This document shows positions 6,741 through 13,266 of a DNA stretch of 13,266 nucleotides, in pieces (within the stretch, counting starts at the first letter, position 1; the number at the start of each line of letters is the position of its first letter). The stretch covers positions 1 to 13,266 of the forward strand of contig JAAZFP010000137.1 of NCBI GenBank assembly GCA_012511645.1, written 5' to 3'. The DNA is from Microbacteriaceae bacterium. Lineage in GTDB: Bacteria; Actinomycetota; Actinomycetes; Actinomycetales; Microbacteriaceae. The notes below the pieces were generated by a model. It saw only the letters and a program-made list of their open reading frames with translations, ran no database searches and was not told where the DNA came from. Both the position numbers and the translations under genes were made by a program.

Positions 6741-7526
6741 TCACGACGTGCATCGTTGTCGCCATTCCGCACGGAACGAAGAGACAACACCGATGAGCCG
6801 GGTGCGATCATCCGGCACCGGCTCCACCACCGCGCGTGCGAGCTCAGCTGCGAACTCTGACACGTTGTAGAGCTTGCCCGCACTCTCACGGCGCTCTGCA
6901 ATCGCACCTGGGTTCGCACGTTCGAGCAGGGTGGCCGTGACCGTTCCCTCGATCATGTCACCAGAAACCACGACGAAGTCGATGCCTCGTTCTGTGAGTT
7001 CATCAATGCGCTCGCGAAGCGCGTCCTCACCCGCTCGCTTCGACCGCGCAACCGGTTCGTACTCAGGCATTGTCGGCGTGGTGTGAATGAAGTGCGCCTG
7101 ATGGCTCGTCACGAACACCCCGCGCGATCCCTCGCCGAGCAGCGGCAACGCCGCGTCAAGCACTGCGAGTTGAGCATCTCGATTGAGACGCAGCGCATAA
7201 TCCTCGCCCATGCCGCTCTCCATGCCGCCGGATGCGTTCAGCACCAGGATGTCGAGCCCGCCAAACTCCTGCTGCACGGCAGAAAACATCGCCTGAAGCG
7301 AGGCGTCATCGGTGAGGTCTGCGCCCTGCACCAATACGCGCCCGCCGTGCTCGCGCAGCTGCTGCGCAAGCTTTTCAGCACGAGGGGCCTTATTGCGAAA
7401 GTTCACGACCACATCTGCGCCGGCTGCAGCGAGGTAACTCACCGTATCTGCGCCGATGCCACGAGATGACCCCGTGATGAGGGCGCGCTTTCCAGTGAGG
7501 CTGGCTGGTTCGAGTGGGAAGGTCAA
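6741..7526 (-). CDS. SDR-family (Rossmann-fold) protein, probable oxidoreductase with an atypical active site
   Basis: The 261-residue product is a classical-length short-chain dehydrogenase/reductase. The cofactor motif TGSSRGIG is at 18-25, the acidic GADLTD at 68-73 and the NASGG (in place of NNAG) at 97-101. The catalytic Ser is probably Ser141 (VFVTSHQ). Lys163 (VARSK) aligns with the catalytic lysine, but the position four before it, normally Tyr, is Val159; the nearest Tyr is 156. I recall close actinobacterial relatives sharing this YEPVA-SK pattern, so it looks like a subfamily trait and not decay. No substrate can be assigned. The start is TTG 7526, backed by a strong AAGGAG six bases upstream. 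It is divergent from rbpA and is the first gene of the run towards pyrD; its TGA is one base from the methyltransferase GTG. Confidence 0.88.
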   Translation of the reverse strand: MTFPLEPASLTGKRALITGSSRGIGADTVSYLAAAGADVVVNFRNKAPRAEKLAQQLREHGGRVLVQGADLTDDASLQAMFSAVQQEFGGLDILVLNASGGMESGMGEDYALRLNRDAQLAVLDAALPLLGEGSRGVFVTSHQAHFIHTTPTMPEYEPVARSKRAGEDALRERIDELTERGIDFVVVSGDMIEGTVTATLLERANPGAIAERRESAGKLYNVSEFAAELARAVVEPVPDDRTRLIGVVSSFRAEWRQRCTS

Positions 7527-7567
7527 GATGGGCTCCTTCGGTCATGATCTGTGCCGTGATACGTTCC

Positions 7568-7573
7568 AGCGTA
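7568..7573 (-). promoter_or_regulatory. Candidate -10 element for the SDR-methyltransferase-hisD-nrdR-pyrD run
   Basis: Minus-strand TACGCT followed by GG matches the TANNCTGG pattern seen at other gene starts here. Transcription would start near 7561, leaving about 35 bases before the TTG at 7526, with the AAGGAG ribosome site inside that leader. No properly spaced -35 is visible. Confidence 0.3.
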
Positions 7574-7628
7574 GTGACTCAATATGACAATCCGAGCACA
7601 AATCGCCCCGCTTGGGCTCGCATCGCGC

Positions 7629-7634
7629 TACCCT
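7629..7634 (+). promoter_or_regulatory. Candidate -10 element for rbpA
   Basis: TACCCT followed by GC fits TANNNT and would start the transcript near 7641, giving a leader of about 57 bases ending in AGGAGG. TTGGGC lies only 11 bases upstream, too close for a normal -35. I see no clear GGAAT/GTT pair of the SigR type that drives rbpA in Streptomyces. Confidence 0.28.
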
Positions 7635-7697
7635 GCAAGTGGAGCGACATCAAATCTGGCGTCTGCTTCCCCATTCAGCGGGAACGAGGAGGTTCTC

Positions 7698-8060
7698 ATG
7701 GCAGAACGGACACTTCGCGGAGCACGAATTGGTGCGACGAGCCTGCAGGGCGAGCATGGCATCGAGTTTGCTCCTCGAAAGCGGGTGGAGTACCTCACCG
7801 ATCGTGGCACACGGTTTACCGTGATGTTTGAAGCGGAAGCCGAGGCTCCCCCTGAGTGGTTTGATCCGAGAAGCGGTGAACTCGGTTTTCTCGATGATGA
7901 CGCTGGCCGTGCCGCACGAGTGGAGTTCGAGGAAAAAGAGCAGCAGCAGCGAACGCACTGGGACATGCTGCTGGAGCGGCGCAGTCGGGAAGAGCTTGAG
8001 GAGCTCCTTGAGGAGCGGTTGCAGCTCCTTCGCGCACGTCGAGGGGCCGCGAAGCGCTAG
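7698..8060 (+). CDS. rbpA: RNA polymerase-binding protein RbpA
   Basis: RbpA is an essential actinobacterial transcription factor that binds the housekeeping sigma factor and RNA polymerase and stabilises the open promoter complex. The 120-residue product has the N-terminal MAERTLRGARIG segment, a core beta domain with FAPRKRVEY and PPEW, and the sigma-interaction segment THWDMLLERRSREELEELL (86-104), the family's strongest signature. It has no cysteines, so the zinc site known from Streptomyces RbpA is absent, as it also is in mycobacteria. The linker before THWDM is acidic and Gln-rich (75-85), where mycobacterial RbpA has a basic DNA-contacting linker. The ATG at 7698 has a perfect AGGAGG five bases upstream; the open frame before it lacks family similarity. 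It is convergent with lnt, sharing the stop region. Confidence 0.95.
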   Translation: MAERTLRGARIGATSLQGEHGIEFAPRKRVEYLTDRGTRFTVMFEAEAEAPPEWFDPRSGELGFLDDDAGRAARVEFEEKEQQQRTHWDMLLERRSREELEELLEERLQLLRARRGAAKR

Positions 8061-9619
8061 CCGCGTGTGCGTTTCGCGAGTCGAATCGCACCAGCCAGCA
8101 GCACACCGGTGATGCCGATGACCATCCAGAGCGCAGCAATTCCCGCCCCATAGGTCATGGCGGGTGTATTACCGGTCACGAGAGGCACCTCCGCCACCAT
8201 TGCATCCGCGGTAAATGGGGTCAGTGCGTCAAGATCAGAACCGTCGGGCGCCACAATCGCGCTTGTTCCGACCGTAGAAATATTCACCAGCGCGCGCCCT
8301 GTTTCGACAGCACGCAACCGCGCGATCTGCAACTGTTGGGCGCTCTCGTCGGTCTCACCAAAGTCAGCGTTATTGGTTTGAGCGAACATCACCTCTGCCC
8401 CGTCGGCACTCATCGCAACCACGTGCTCATCGAAAATGACGTCAGAACAGATTGCGATGCACGCCAGCACATCGCCGTTACGCGTTGGCACGGTGAGCAC
8501 CGCAGAGCGTTGTCCGAAGGCATAATCGAGTTGCACCAAGTCAACGAGATCAGGAACGAGTGCGTGAAAGAAATCACGATTTGGCATGTACTCAGCGAAT
8601 GGCACCGGGCGACGCTTATCGTAACGCTCATCGATTGAGCTGCTCGCCGAGATCACGAGGGAGCTATTGGTGTAGACCTCGCCCTCATCTCTCAGGATCG
8701 CCCCAACGACAATCGGCGCGTCAGCGCGGCGCGAGAGCGCACGCAGCGCCCGGAGACGCTCGTGCAGTTCGGTGATTTGAAACTCCGCGCTATTTTCCGG
8801 CCAGACGATCACATCGACGGTCTGATCCGATGCCTCGAGTTGCTCGATCAGTGTTCGGGTCGTGTCAAGGTGATCTTGAAAGACGTCCCCATTTTCACGA
8901 TCGTCAAAAATACCTGACTTTGAGTTGCCCTGCACCGCGGCCACCCGGACACTACCGAGCGATTCGAGCGGAGCGGGAGTAACGAGCAGCCCGCAGCTCA
9001 CGGCCGAGACGGTCAGCAGCGAAACCAACGCAACTGCCGGGAGCGATCTCCCGCGGCCGAAAGCCACCGCAATAATCAGAGCGCAGGCCAGAGCCATTGC
9101 ACCGGTGAGTCCCGCGAACCCAATCCAAGAGACCACACTCACGAGAGGACTCTCTGCCACAGTATGCGCCAGACGGCCCCACGCGAAACCACCGTAGGGC
9201 CAGGTGCTTTGCAGCTGTTCGCGCAAGACCCAGAGTCCAGCAACTGCGAAGGCTTGCGCCAGGATGCGCGCCCACAGGGGCCACCGCAGAGCGTTGAGCG
9301 CACGAGTGGTGATGGCCGCAAGCAACCCGAAGAGCGCGAACCATGCGATCATGACGGTGCTCAGCGCGAGCCACGGGATCGGGCCAAGATACAGCGTGAG
9401 CCACGAGATGTGTGGCAACCAAAATGCTGCACCAGCGACCGCACCTGCGACACACCCCAGCATTGCACGCTGATGCCACACCGAAGCCAGGATCAGCAGT
9501 GCACCGATCATTCCGGCTGGCCACCAGGCAACCGACGGCGACGCGAGATCGAGTGCAAACCCTCCGGCTGCCGCGAACACCAGAGCCAGCCAACTCGGTA
9601 GTCGACGCGGCCCACTCAT
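8057..9619 (-). CDS. lnt: Apolipoprotein N-acyltransferase
   Basis: Lnt adds the third acyl chain to the N-terminal cysteine of lipoproteins at the membrane. The 520-residue product has about seven N-terminal hydrophobic helices within residues 8-213, a nitrilase-like extracytoplasmic domain (about 222-480) and a final helix (about 488-511). The catalytic triad is Glu275 (WPEN), Lys335 (YDKRRPVPF) and Cys391 (AICSD), with Glu343 in PFAEYMP also conserved. The ATG at 9619 overlaps the helicase TGA by 4 bp (ATGA), so it is probably the last gene of the operon from the WYL gene. Its TAG stop at 8059-8057 overlaps that of rbpA in a shared palindromic CTAG. In mycobacteria Lnt is fused or adjacent to the mannosyltransferase Ppm1; no such domain or gene is present here. 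Confidence 0.96.
   Translation of the reverse strand: MSGPRRLPSWLALVFAAAGGFALDLASPSVAWWPAGMIGALLILASVWHQRAMLGCVAGAVAGAAFWLPHISWLTLYLGPIPWLALSTVMIAWFALFGLLAAITTRALNALRWPLWARILAQAFAVAGLWVLREQLQSTWPYGGFAWGRLAHTVAESPLVSVVSWIGFAGLTGAMALACALIIAVAFGRGRSLPAVALVSLLTVSAVSCGLLVTPAPLESLGSVRVAAVQGNSKSGIFDDRENGDVFQDHLDTTRTLIEQLEASDQTVDVIVWPENSAEFQITELHERLRALRALSRRADAPIVVGAILRDEGEVYTNSSLVISASSSIDERYDKRRPVPFAEYMPNRDFFHALVPDLVDLVQLDYAFGQRSAVLTVPTRNGDVLACIAICSDVIFDEHVVAMSADGAEVMFAQTNNADFGETDESAQQLQIARLRAVETGRALVNISTVGTSAIVAPDGSDLDALTPFTADAMVAEVPLVTGNTPAMTYGAGIAALWMVIGITGVLLAGAIRLAKRTRG
8067..8091 (+). terminator. Candidate terminator hairpin after rbpA
   Basis: GTGCG (8067-8071) pairs with CGCAC (8087-8091) and, past a T/T mismatch, TTCG (8073-8076) pairs with CGAA (8082-8085), closing a 5-base loop: nine pairs. 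It lies 6 bases after the rbpA stop. No T-tract follows on either strand, so it would be a U-less terminator. It overlaps the codons of the basic C-terminal tail of Lnt, so part of its symmetry could be incidental. Confidence 0.45.
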
Positions 9620-11904
9620 GCGCTGCTCGAGGTTTCGACAATTCCGCGTCGAATACGACGCTTCGCTTCTCGAGCGAGCTGAGCAATCGCGCCAAGACGA
9701 TCAACGTCGATTTCCGCGTGCTCGGCTGCTTGAGCGATCTGGTCAAGCAGATCGATCGTCTGCTTCGCCCACCGAACAAAATCTCCGGCCCCGATGTCTG
9801 CTTCTTCGAGGGTGCGGGTGAGACTCCACCCCTGTGCCCACCCCTGCATCGCAGAGGCGAGACCAGCATGAGGCGCGTCAGCTCCTGCCAGATACTGGCG
9901 CTCGTCGAGAGCGGTGAGGTGCTCCCAGAGATCAAGCGTGTGTTCGAAGGCAGGGCGGAACGTGCCTCCGGGCCACCGACCCTCAGCTTCGCCGTCTCTC
10001 CGCGGTTCATAGGTGAGGGCACAGCACAGTGCGGCGAATCCGGGAGCATCGATGCCGCGCCACACGTCATGTCGCAGGCACTCAGCGACAAGAAGGTCGC
10101 GCTCGCCGTAAATTCTCGCGAGCACCAGGCCCCACTCTGTGACCTTCTCGTTGTCAAGGTAGTCAAGCTCGGTCAATGCTGCGACAACGCGATCAAACGT
10201 TCGGGCGATGCTACCGCTGCGAGCCTCCACACGACGGCGCCCTCGCTCGATCTGTTTGCGCAGCTTTCGGGCGCGATCTTCCCATCGCTTCTTCTCGGAA
10301 CCGGAAGCGCGTCGTGCCGCCCGCTCATATCCGGCCAGGGACTCCTGTTCGTTGCGAAGCTCCCGCGCCTGATCTACCACTGCTCGATCGGCTTGGAACT
10401 GCGCGAAACTCAGTTCAAGAATGTCGCGCGCATCAGCGGGTGTCATGCGCTGCAAGAGATTGACAGCCATGTTTGGAGTCGGTACAAACCGGGATCGCAC
10501 CGGAAATGACCGTGCCGAGGCCAGGTGGGCAAGCGTCTCGATGTCGAGGTTCTGATCCCAGACCACGACTGCGTGACCCTCGTGATCGATGCCTCGCCTC
10601 CCGGCCCGACCCGTGAGCTGTGTGTACTCCCCCGATGTTAACGGCAGCCTCTGCTCACCGTTGAACTTTTCGAGATTCTCGATGGTGACCGACCGGGCGG
10701 GCATGTTGATGCCGAGAGCGAGCGTCTCGGTGGCAAACACCAGCTTCACCAGTTTTCGTTGAAACAGCGTCTCAACCGCAGACTTGAACTGAGGCAGCAG
10801 CCCCGCGTGGTGGGCAGCGATACCGCGCTCAAGGCCAGATATCCATGTGCTCACACCCAGTACGGCACGCTCGTCGTCGCTGAGCCCATCCACGGCCTGA
10901 TGGATGACGCGCCGAATTTCATCGCGTTCCTCACGACTCGTCAAGCGCACACCGTCATGCAGGCACTGCGCAACAGCCTGGTCGCACCCATTTCTGCTGA
11001 AGATAAACACAATGCCAGGCAGGAGGCCCATTTCGTCGAGTGCCCGCGCCATGTCAGAACGTCGGATTCTCGATTGCCGCCGCACTGGAGCGGCACCTCG
11101 ACTTCGATTTCGATGCGAGCGGTAGCGATCGCCGTTGTGGGCGCGACTCTCTCGTTGCCGCCCGCTACCCTCGTGGCTCTTTGACTGCTGTGCAAGCTTG
11201 CGGAGCTCGGGATTCACCCGACCCCGCAGGGCGAGTTCCCCATCGTCACTTGCATAGAGCGGAAACAGTGCTTTTCGCGTCAACACGTGCTGATAGAGCG
11301 GAACAGGTCGGTGCTCGCTCAGCACCACATCGGTATCGCCGCGAACCGCGTGCATCCAATCGCCAAATTCTTCTGCGTTGGAGACTGTGGCTGACAACGA
11401 AACAAGGCGGACCGTCGTCGGCAGGTGCAGAATGATTTCTTCCCATACCGCCCCGCGCCACCGGTCCCCGAGATAATGCACTTCATCGAGCACGACAAAC
11501 GCGAGATCGGTGAGCGCTGCACTCTCGGCATAGATCATGTTGCGCAGCACTTCTGTGGTCATGACCACGATGGGAGCATCACCCCGGATATTGACATCTC
11601 CGGTGAGTAGGCCCACCTCATCGTCACCATACTCGCTGCAGAGTTCGCGAAACTTTTGGTTTGAGAGCGCCTTAATGGGCGCCGTGTAGAAAATTCTCGC
11701 GTTGTGCTCCCTGCGAGCAAGAAACACGGCGAACTCGGCCACAGTGGTTTTCCCAGACCCCGTCGGCGCTGCGACCAGCACACTGCGACCGTCTTCGAGC
11801 CGCTCACACGCAGTGACCTGAAACTGGTCAAGCGGAAAATCTAACCGTCTGCGAAACGCTTCGAGCACCGGATAGGAGGTGTCTTGAGCAGTCTGTTCGG
11901 TCAC
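9616..11904 (-). CDS. helY: DEVH-box superfamily 2 RNA helicase, Ski2/Mtr4-like (HelY type)
   Basis: The 762-residue product is an ATP-dependent helicase of the Ski2-like group, probably acting on structured RNA in the cytoplasm. Motifs in order: Q-like FPLDQFQ (23-29), Walker A APTGSGKT (46-53), Ia TAPIKALSNQK (74-84), DEVH (140-143), SAT (171-173), a second RecA domain with FSRNGCD (302-308), HHAGLLP (365-371), FATETLALGINMPAR (390-404) and QLTGRAGRRG (429-438). The C-terminal half (about 480-762) is helical with a charged, probably coiled segment at 520-565 and a DSHCT-type end. Residues 241-283 form an Arg/Ser-rich basic insert between the RecA domains. It is shorter than the ~900-residue mycobacterial HelY. 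GTG 11904 overlaps the tatC TGA (GTGA), and its own stop overlaps the lnt start. The substrate is unknown. Confidence 0.93.
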   Translation of the reverse strand: MTEQTAQDTSYPVLEAFRRRLDFPLDQFQVTACERLEDGRSVLVAAPTGSGKTTVAEFAVFLARREHNARIFYTAPIKALSNQKFRELCSEYGDDEVGLLTGDVNIRGDAPIVVMTTEVLRNMIYAESAALTDLAFVVLDEVHYLGDRWRGAVWEEIILHLPTTVRLVSLSATVSNAEEFGDWMHAVRGDTDVVLSEHRPVPLYQHVLTRKALFPLYASDDGELALRGRVNPELRKLAQQSKSHEGSGRQRESRAHNGDRYRSHRNRSRGAAPVRRQSRIRRSDMARALDEMGLLPGIVFIFSRNGCDQAVAQCLHDGVRLTSREERDEIRRVIHQAVDGLSDDERAVLGVSTWISGLERGIAAHHAGLLPQFKSAVETLFQRKLVKLVFATETLALGINMPARSVTIENLEKFNGEQRLPLTSGEYTQLTGRAGRRGIDHEGHAVVVWDQNLDIETLAHLASARSFPVRSRFVPTPNMAVNLLQRMTPADARDILELSFAQFQADRAVVDQARELRNEQESLAGYERAARRASGSEKKRWEDRARKLRKQIERGRRRVEARSGSIARTFDRVVAALTELDYLDNEKVTEWGLVLARIYGERDLLVAECLRHDVWRGIDAPGFAALCCALTYEPRRDGEAEGRWPGGTFRPAFEHTLDLWEHLTALDERQYLAGADAPHAGLASAMQGWAQGWSLTRTLEEADIGAGDFVRWAKQTIDLLDQIAQAAEHAEIDVDRLGAIAQLAREAKRRIRRGIVETSSSA

Positions 11905-12803
11905 GTTGGCTCTTCATGAGTGTCGGCTTCGGGCGGGGTGTCGCGAGACCGCGAACGCTTGCCAAAGGAAGGCAGCTTGATCGAGGCCGCCTCGTTGTCT
12001 TCTTCGGTCAATTCAATGCCATACTCGGCCAACTGATGTGCAGCTCGTTTATCTGCAATGTGGTCGTGCCACACGGCAATGCCACCCGCGATGAAATACA
12101 ACAGCACGATTGGCGCGGCAAGCAGAAACATGCTCAACAGGTCGGCTGCGGGGGTTGCGATGCCAGCAAAGAGAATGATCAGCAGAATCGCCATGCGCCA
12201 GCTCTTCAAAATTGAGGCACCACGCAGCACACCAATGAAGTTCAGGATCACGAGGAGCACCGGGAAGACAAAGCCAACGCCAACAGCAAGCAGAAGTTTG
12301 ATCGTGAAGTCGAGGTACGCTCGCGCGGTCATGTTAAACGCATCTTCGTCTGGCTGAAACATAGCCATGAGACGCACAATGTTGGGCAGCACGCTCCACC
12401 CGGCGTAGACCCCTCCTAAGAACAGCGGGATCGCGGCACCAAGGAAACCAATGGCGTACCACTTTTCCTTCTTTGTGAGACCAGGAACAATGAATGCCCA
12501 GATTTGATAGAGCCAGACTGGGCTTGCAATCAGAATTGCGATGAAGAGGGAGATCTGCACTTTCGTGTCGAAGCCACTGGTGACATCGGTGTATTGGATG
12601 AGGGCGTCACGACCGCTCTCGTTCAGTTCATCAATGGGTTGACGCAACACGTCCCAGACCCACTCAGAGAGCACCCAACCGGCGACGAGAGCTATGGCGA
12701 TTGCAATACCGGCGATGAGGAGTCGGTTGCGCAGCTCAATCAGGTGTGCGCCGAGGCTCATGCGCCCTTCGACGTTCTTGCGCCCCTGCCGTTTCTCTGC
12801 CAC
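11901..12803 (-). CDS. tatC: Twin-arginine translocase subunit TatC
   Basis: TatC is the membrane receptor that recognises twin-arginine signal peptides and exports folded proteins. Counting from GTG 12803 (300 residues), the N-terminal motif MSLGAHLIELRNRL is at 15-28, with the conserved Glu23 in it. Six hydrophobic helices follow between about residues 28 and 246. The first cytoplasmic loop has PGLTKKEKW with Glu113, the position matching E. coli Glu103; FPVLL is at 180-184 and GIATPAADLLSM at 214-225. The C-terminal ~50 residues are a hydrophilic, charged tail. GTG 12809 is an alternative start two codons earlier, but TAGAAT abuts it directly; GTG 12803 sits 6 bases after that motif. The gene follows the WYL gene with no tatA in between, and is coupled to the helicase by GTGA. 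Confidence 0.96.
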   Translation of the reverse strand: MAEKRQGRKNVEGRMSLGAHLIELRNRLLIAGIAIAIALVAGWVLSEWVWDVLRQPIDELNESGRDALIQYTDVTSGFDTKVQISLFIAILIASPVWLYQIWAFIVPGLTKKEKWYAIGFLGAAIPLFLGGVYAGWSVLPNIVRLMAMFQPDEDAFNMTARAYLDFTIKLLLAVGVGFVFPVLLVILNFIGVLRGASILKSWRMAILLIILFAGIATPAADLLSMFLLAAPIVLLYFIAGGIAVWHDHIADKRAAHQLAEYGIELTEEDNEAASIKLPSFGKRSRSRDTPPEADTHEEPT

Positions 12804-12809
12804 CCGCAC

Positions 12810-12815
12810 ATTCTA
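12810..12815 (-). promoter_or_regulatory. Candidate -10 element of tatC, possibly leaderless
   Basis: Minus-strand TAGAAT (5/6 match to TATAAT) lies in the short gap between the WYL gene and tatC, six bases before GTG 12803. This spacing would start transcription at the start codon itself. No recognisable -35 is present and no strong Shine-Dalgarno serves tatC, so an internal leaderless promoter is plausible but not shown. Confidence 0.35.
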
Positions 12816-12841
12816 TCCAGGTACTTCTGGGTGAACGCTCG

Positions 12842-13266
12842 TTACTCGTCGTATGCTGCTGCCGCATCTTCAGCCCAGAGGCGCACCGCCTCACGGGCTG
12901 CGTCGGGGCCATCAACGACGACGAGACCAGGGGCAGCCTGCACGAGCCGCACCGCGGTCTGCGCGTGTCGGAGTTCGACGGTGCCGCGCACCCATCCCCC
13001 GTCGTCGAAGTCGCCCAGCTGCGGCGTAAAATCTGCGATCAAATGCAGCGCATGTGGCCGAACTCGAATGTGGGCAGATACTGAGGTGAGCTCACTTGGA
13101 AACCTCGACGGCTCGTCATCTTTCGCGTCGTGTTCGGCATCGTCTGCGAGAACCACGGGCGAGCGAATACCATCAACCAAGAAGGTTCGAGAATCATTGC
13201 GGTCGTGACAGTGGGCTCGTAGGTACCAGCGGTCTCCGCGTTGACGGAGGGGGAGCGGATCAACGG
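12842..13266 (-). CDS. WYL-domain protein, PafC-like transcriptional regulator, C-terminal part (5' end outside window)
   Basis: The visible 140 codons are open to the right edge, so the N-terminal helix-turn-helix, if present, is outside. The first residues match the end of a WYL domain: PLPLRQRGDRWYLRAHCHDR then RTFLVDGI, where the GxWYLxAxC and RTFxVDRI-type patterns are the family hallmarks. The rest is the WCX-type C-terminal extension (about residues 60-140), with VRGTVELRHAQTAVRL and a closing alanine/acidic helix. Place in front of tatC is that of pafC, whose product with PafB activates DNA-damage genes; I infer PafC from this context, but another WYL regulator cannot be excluded. It ends in TAA at 12844-12842, 38 bp before GTG 12803 of tatC, and is probably co-transcribed with it. 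Confidence 0.85.
   Translation of the reverse strand, partial: VDPLPLRQRGDRWYLRAHCHDRNDSRTFLVDGIRSPVVLADDAEHDAKDDEPSRFPSELTSVSAHIRVRPHALHLIADFTPQLGDFDDGGWVRGTVELRHAQTAVRLVQAAPGLVVVDGPDAAREAVRLWAEDAAAAYDE

Noticed and set aside
6740..6919. Extension of the methyltransferase frame upstream to 6919.
   Set aside because: The added residues are Arg/Ser-rich, lie within the conserved end of the SDR gene, and do not look like the methyltransferase domain.
7585..7634. TTG-type -35 boxes 11 bases from the -10 candidates of both rbpA (TTGGGC) and the SDR gene (TTGTCA).
   Set aside because: Spacing of 11 is too short for sigma70-type promoters; most likely coincidence.
7584..7697. Earlier in-frame start for rbpA at 7584.
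   Set aside because: RbpA proteins begin near the MAERTLRG stretch, and AGGAGG lies five bases before ATG 7698; the upstream part is the intergenic leader.
8952..10166. A 404-codon open frame on the minus strand.
   Set aside because: It runs out of frame across the lnt/helicase junction and has an Arg/Ser-rich composition typical of shifted frames.
9412..10509. A 365-codon open frame on the plus strand.
   Set aside because: It lies fully antisense to lnt and the helicase, both of which have clear catalytic motifs; it has no recognisable domain and is a by-product of high-GC codon use.
1..13266. tRNA, rRNA, CRISPR arrays, insertion sequences, phage genes or toxin-antitoxin pairs.
   Set aside because: None seen on either strand; almost all sequence is taken by recognised housekeeping genes.

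Overview
The window looks like a piece of core chromosome from a high-GC Gram-positive (actinobacterium), most likely Microbacteriaceae. The basis is the gene content and order: RbpA next to Lnt, a PafC-type WYL protein followed by TatC and a HelY-type helicase, a DUF3043 protein beside pyrD, a lipoprotein CtaC, and frequent GTG/TTG starts. The family-level placement is inference. I see no mobile element, CRISPR array, tRNA, rRNA or phage gene. The gaps between genes are short; the largest is about 171 bp.

Layout, left to right. (1) 1-1081, minus strand: the first 64 codons of ctaD (cytochrome c oxidase subunit I) and all of ctaC (subunit II, a CuA lipoprotein). (2) 1193-1543, minus: an ErpA/IscA-type Fe-S carrier. 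(3) 1658-2221, plus: a DUF3043 membrane protein whose leader can fold into two competing hairpins, one covering its ribosome binding site. (4) 2196-7526, minus: a tightly packed run, read from right to left, of an SDR-family protein, a HemK-like methyltransferase, hisD, nrdR and pyrD. pyrD carries a one-base frameshift. (5) 7698-8060, plus: RbpA. (6) 8057-13266, minus: the 3' part of a WYL-domain (PafC-like) gene, then tatC, a helY-like helicase and lnt, joined by 4-bp start/stop overlaps.

The genes are housekeeping: respiration (ctaC/ctaD), Fe-S delivery (erpA), pyrimidine and histidine synthesis (pyrD, hisD), control of deoxynucleotide synthesis (nrdR), transcription initiation (rbpA), protein export and lipoprotein maturation (tatC, lnt), and RNA metabolism (helicase). 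CtaC is itself predicted to be a lipoprotein and so a possible Lnt substrate.

I did not find a clearly new multi-gene system. The points most worth a second look are the pyrD frameshift inside its catalytic motif, the competing leader hairpins before the DUF3043 gene, a recurring TANNCTGG promoter-like motif at gene starts (some implying leaderless mRNAs), an RbpA with an acidic/Gln-rich linker and no cysteines, an SDR without Tyr at the usual catalytic position, and the absence of tatA between the WYL gene and tatC.
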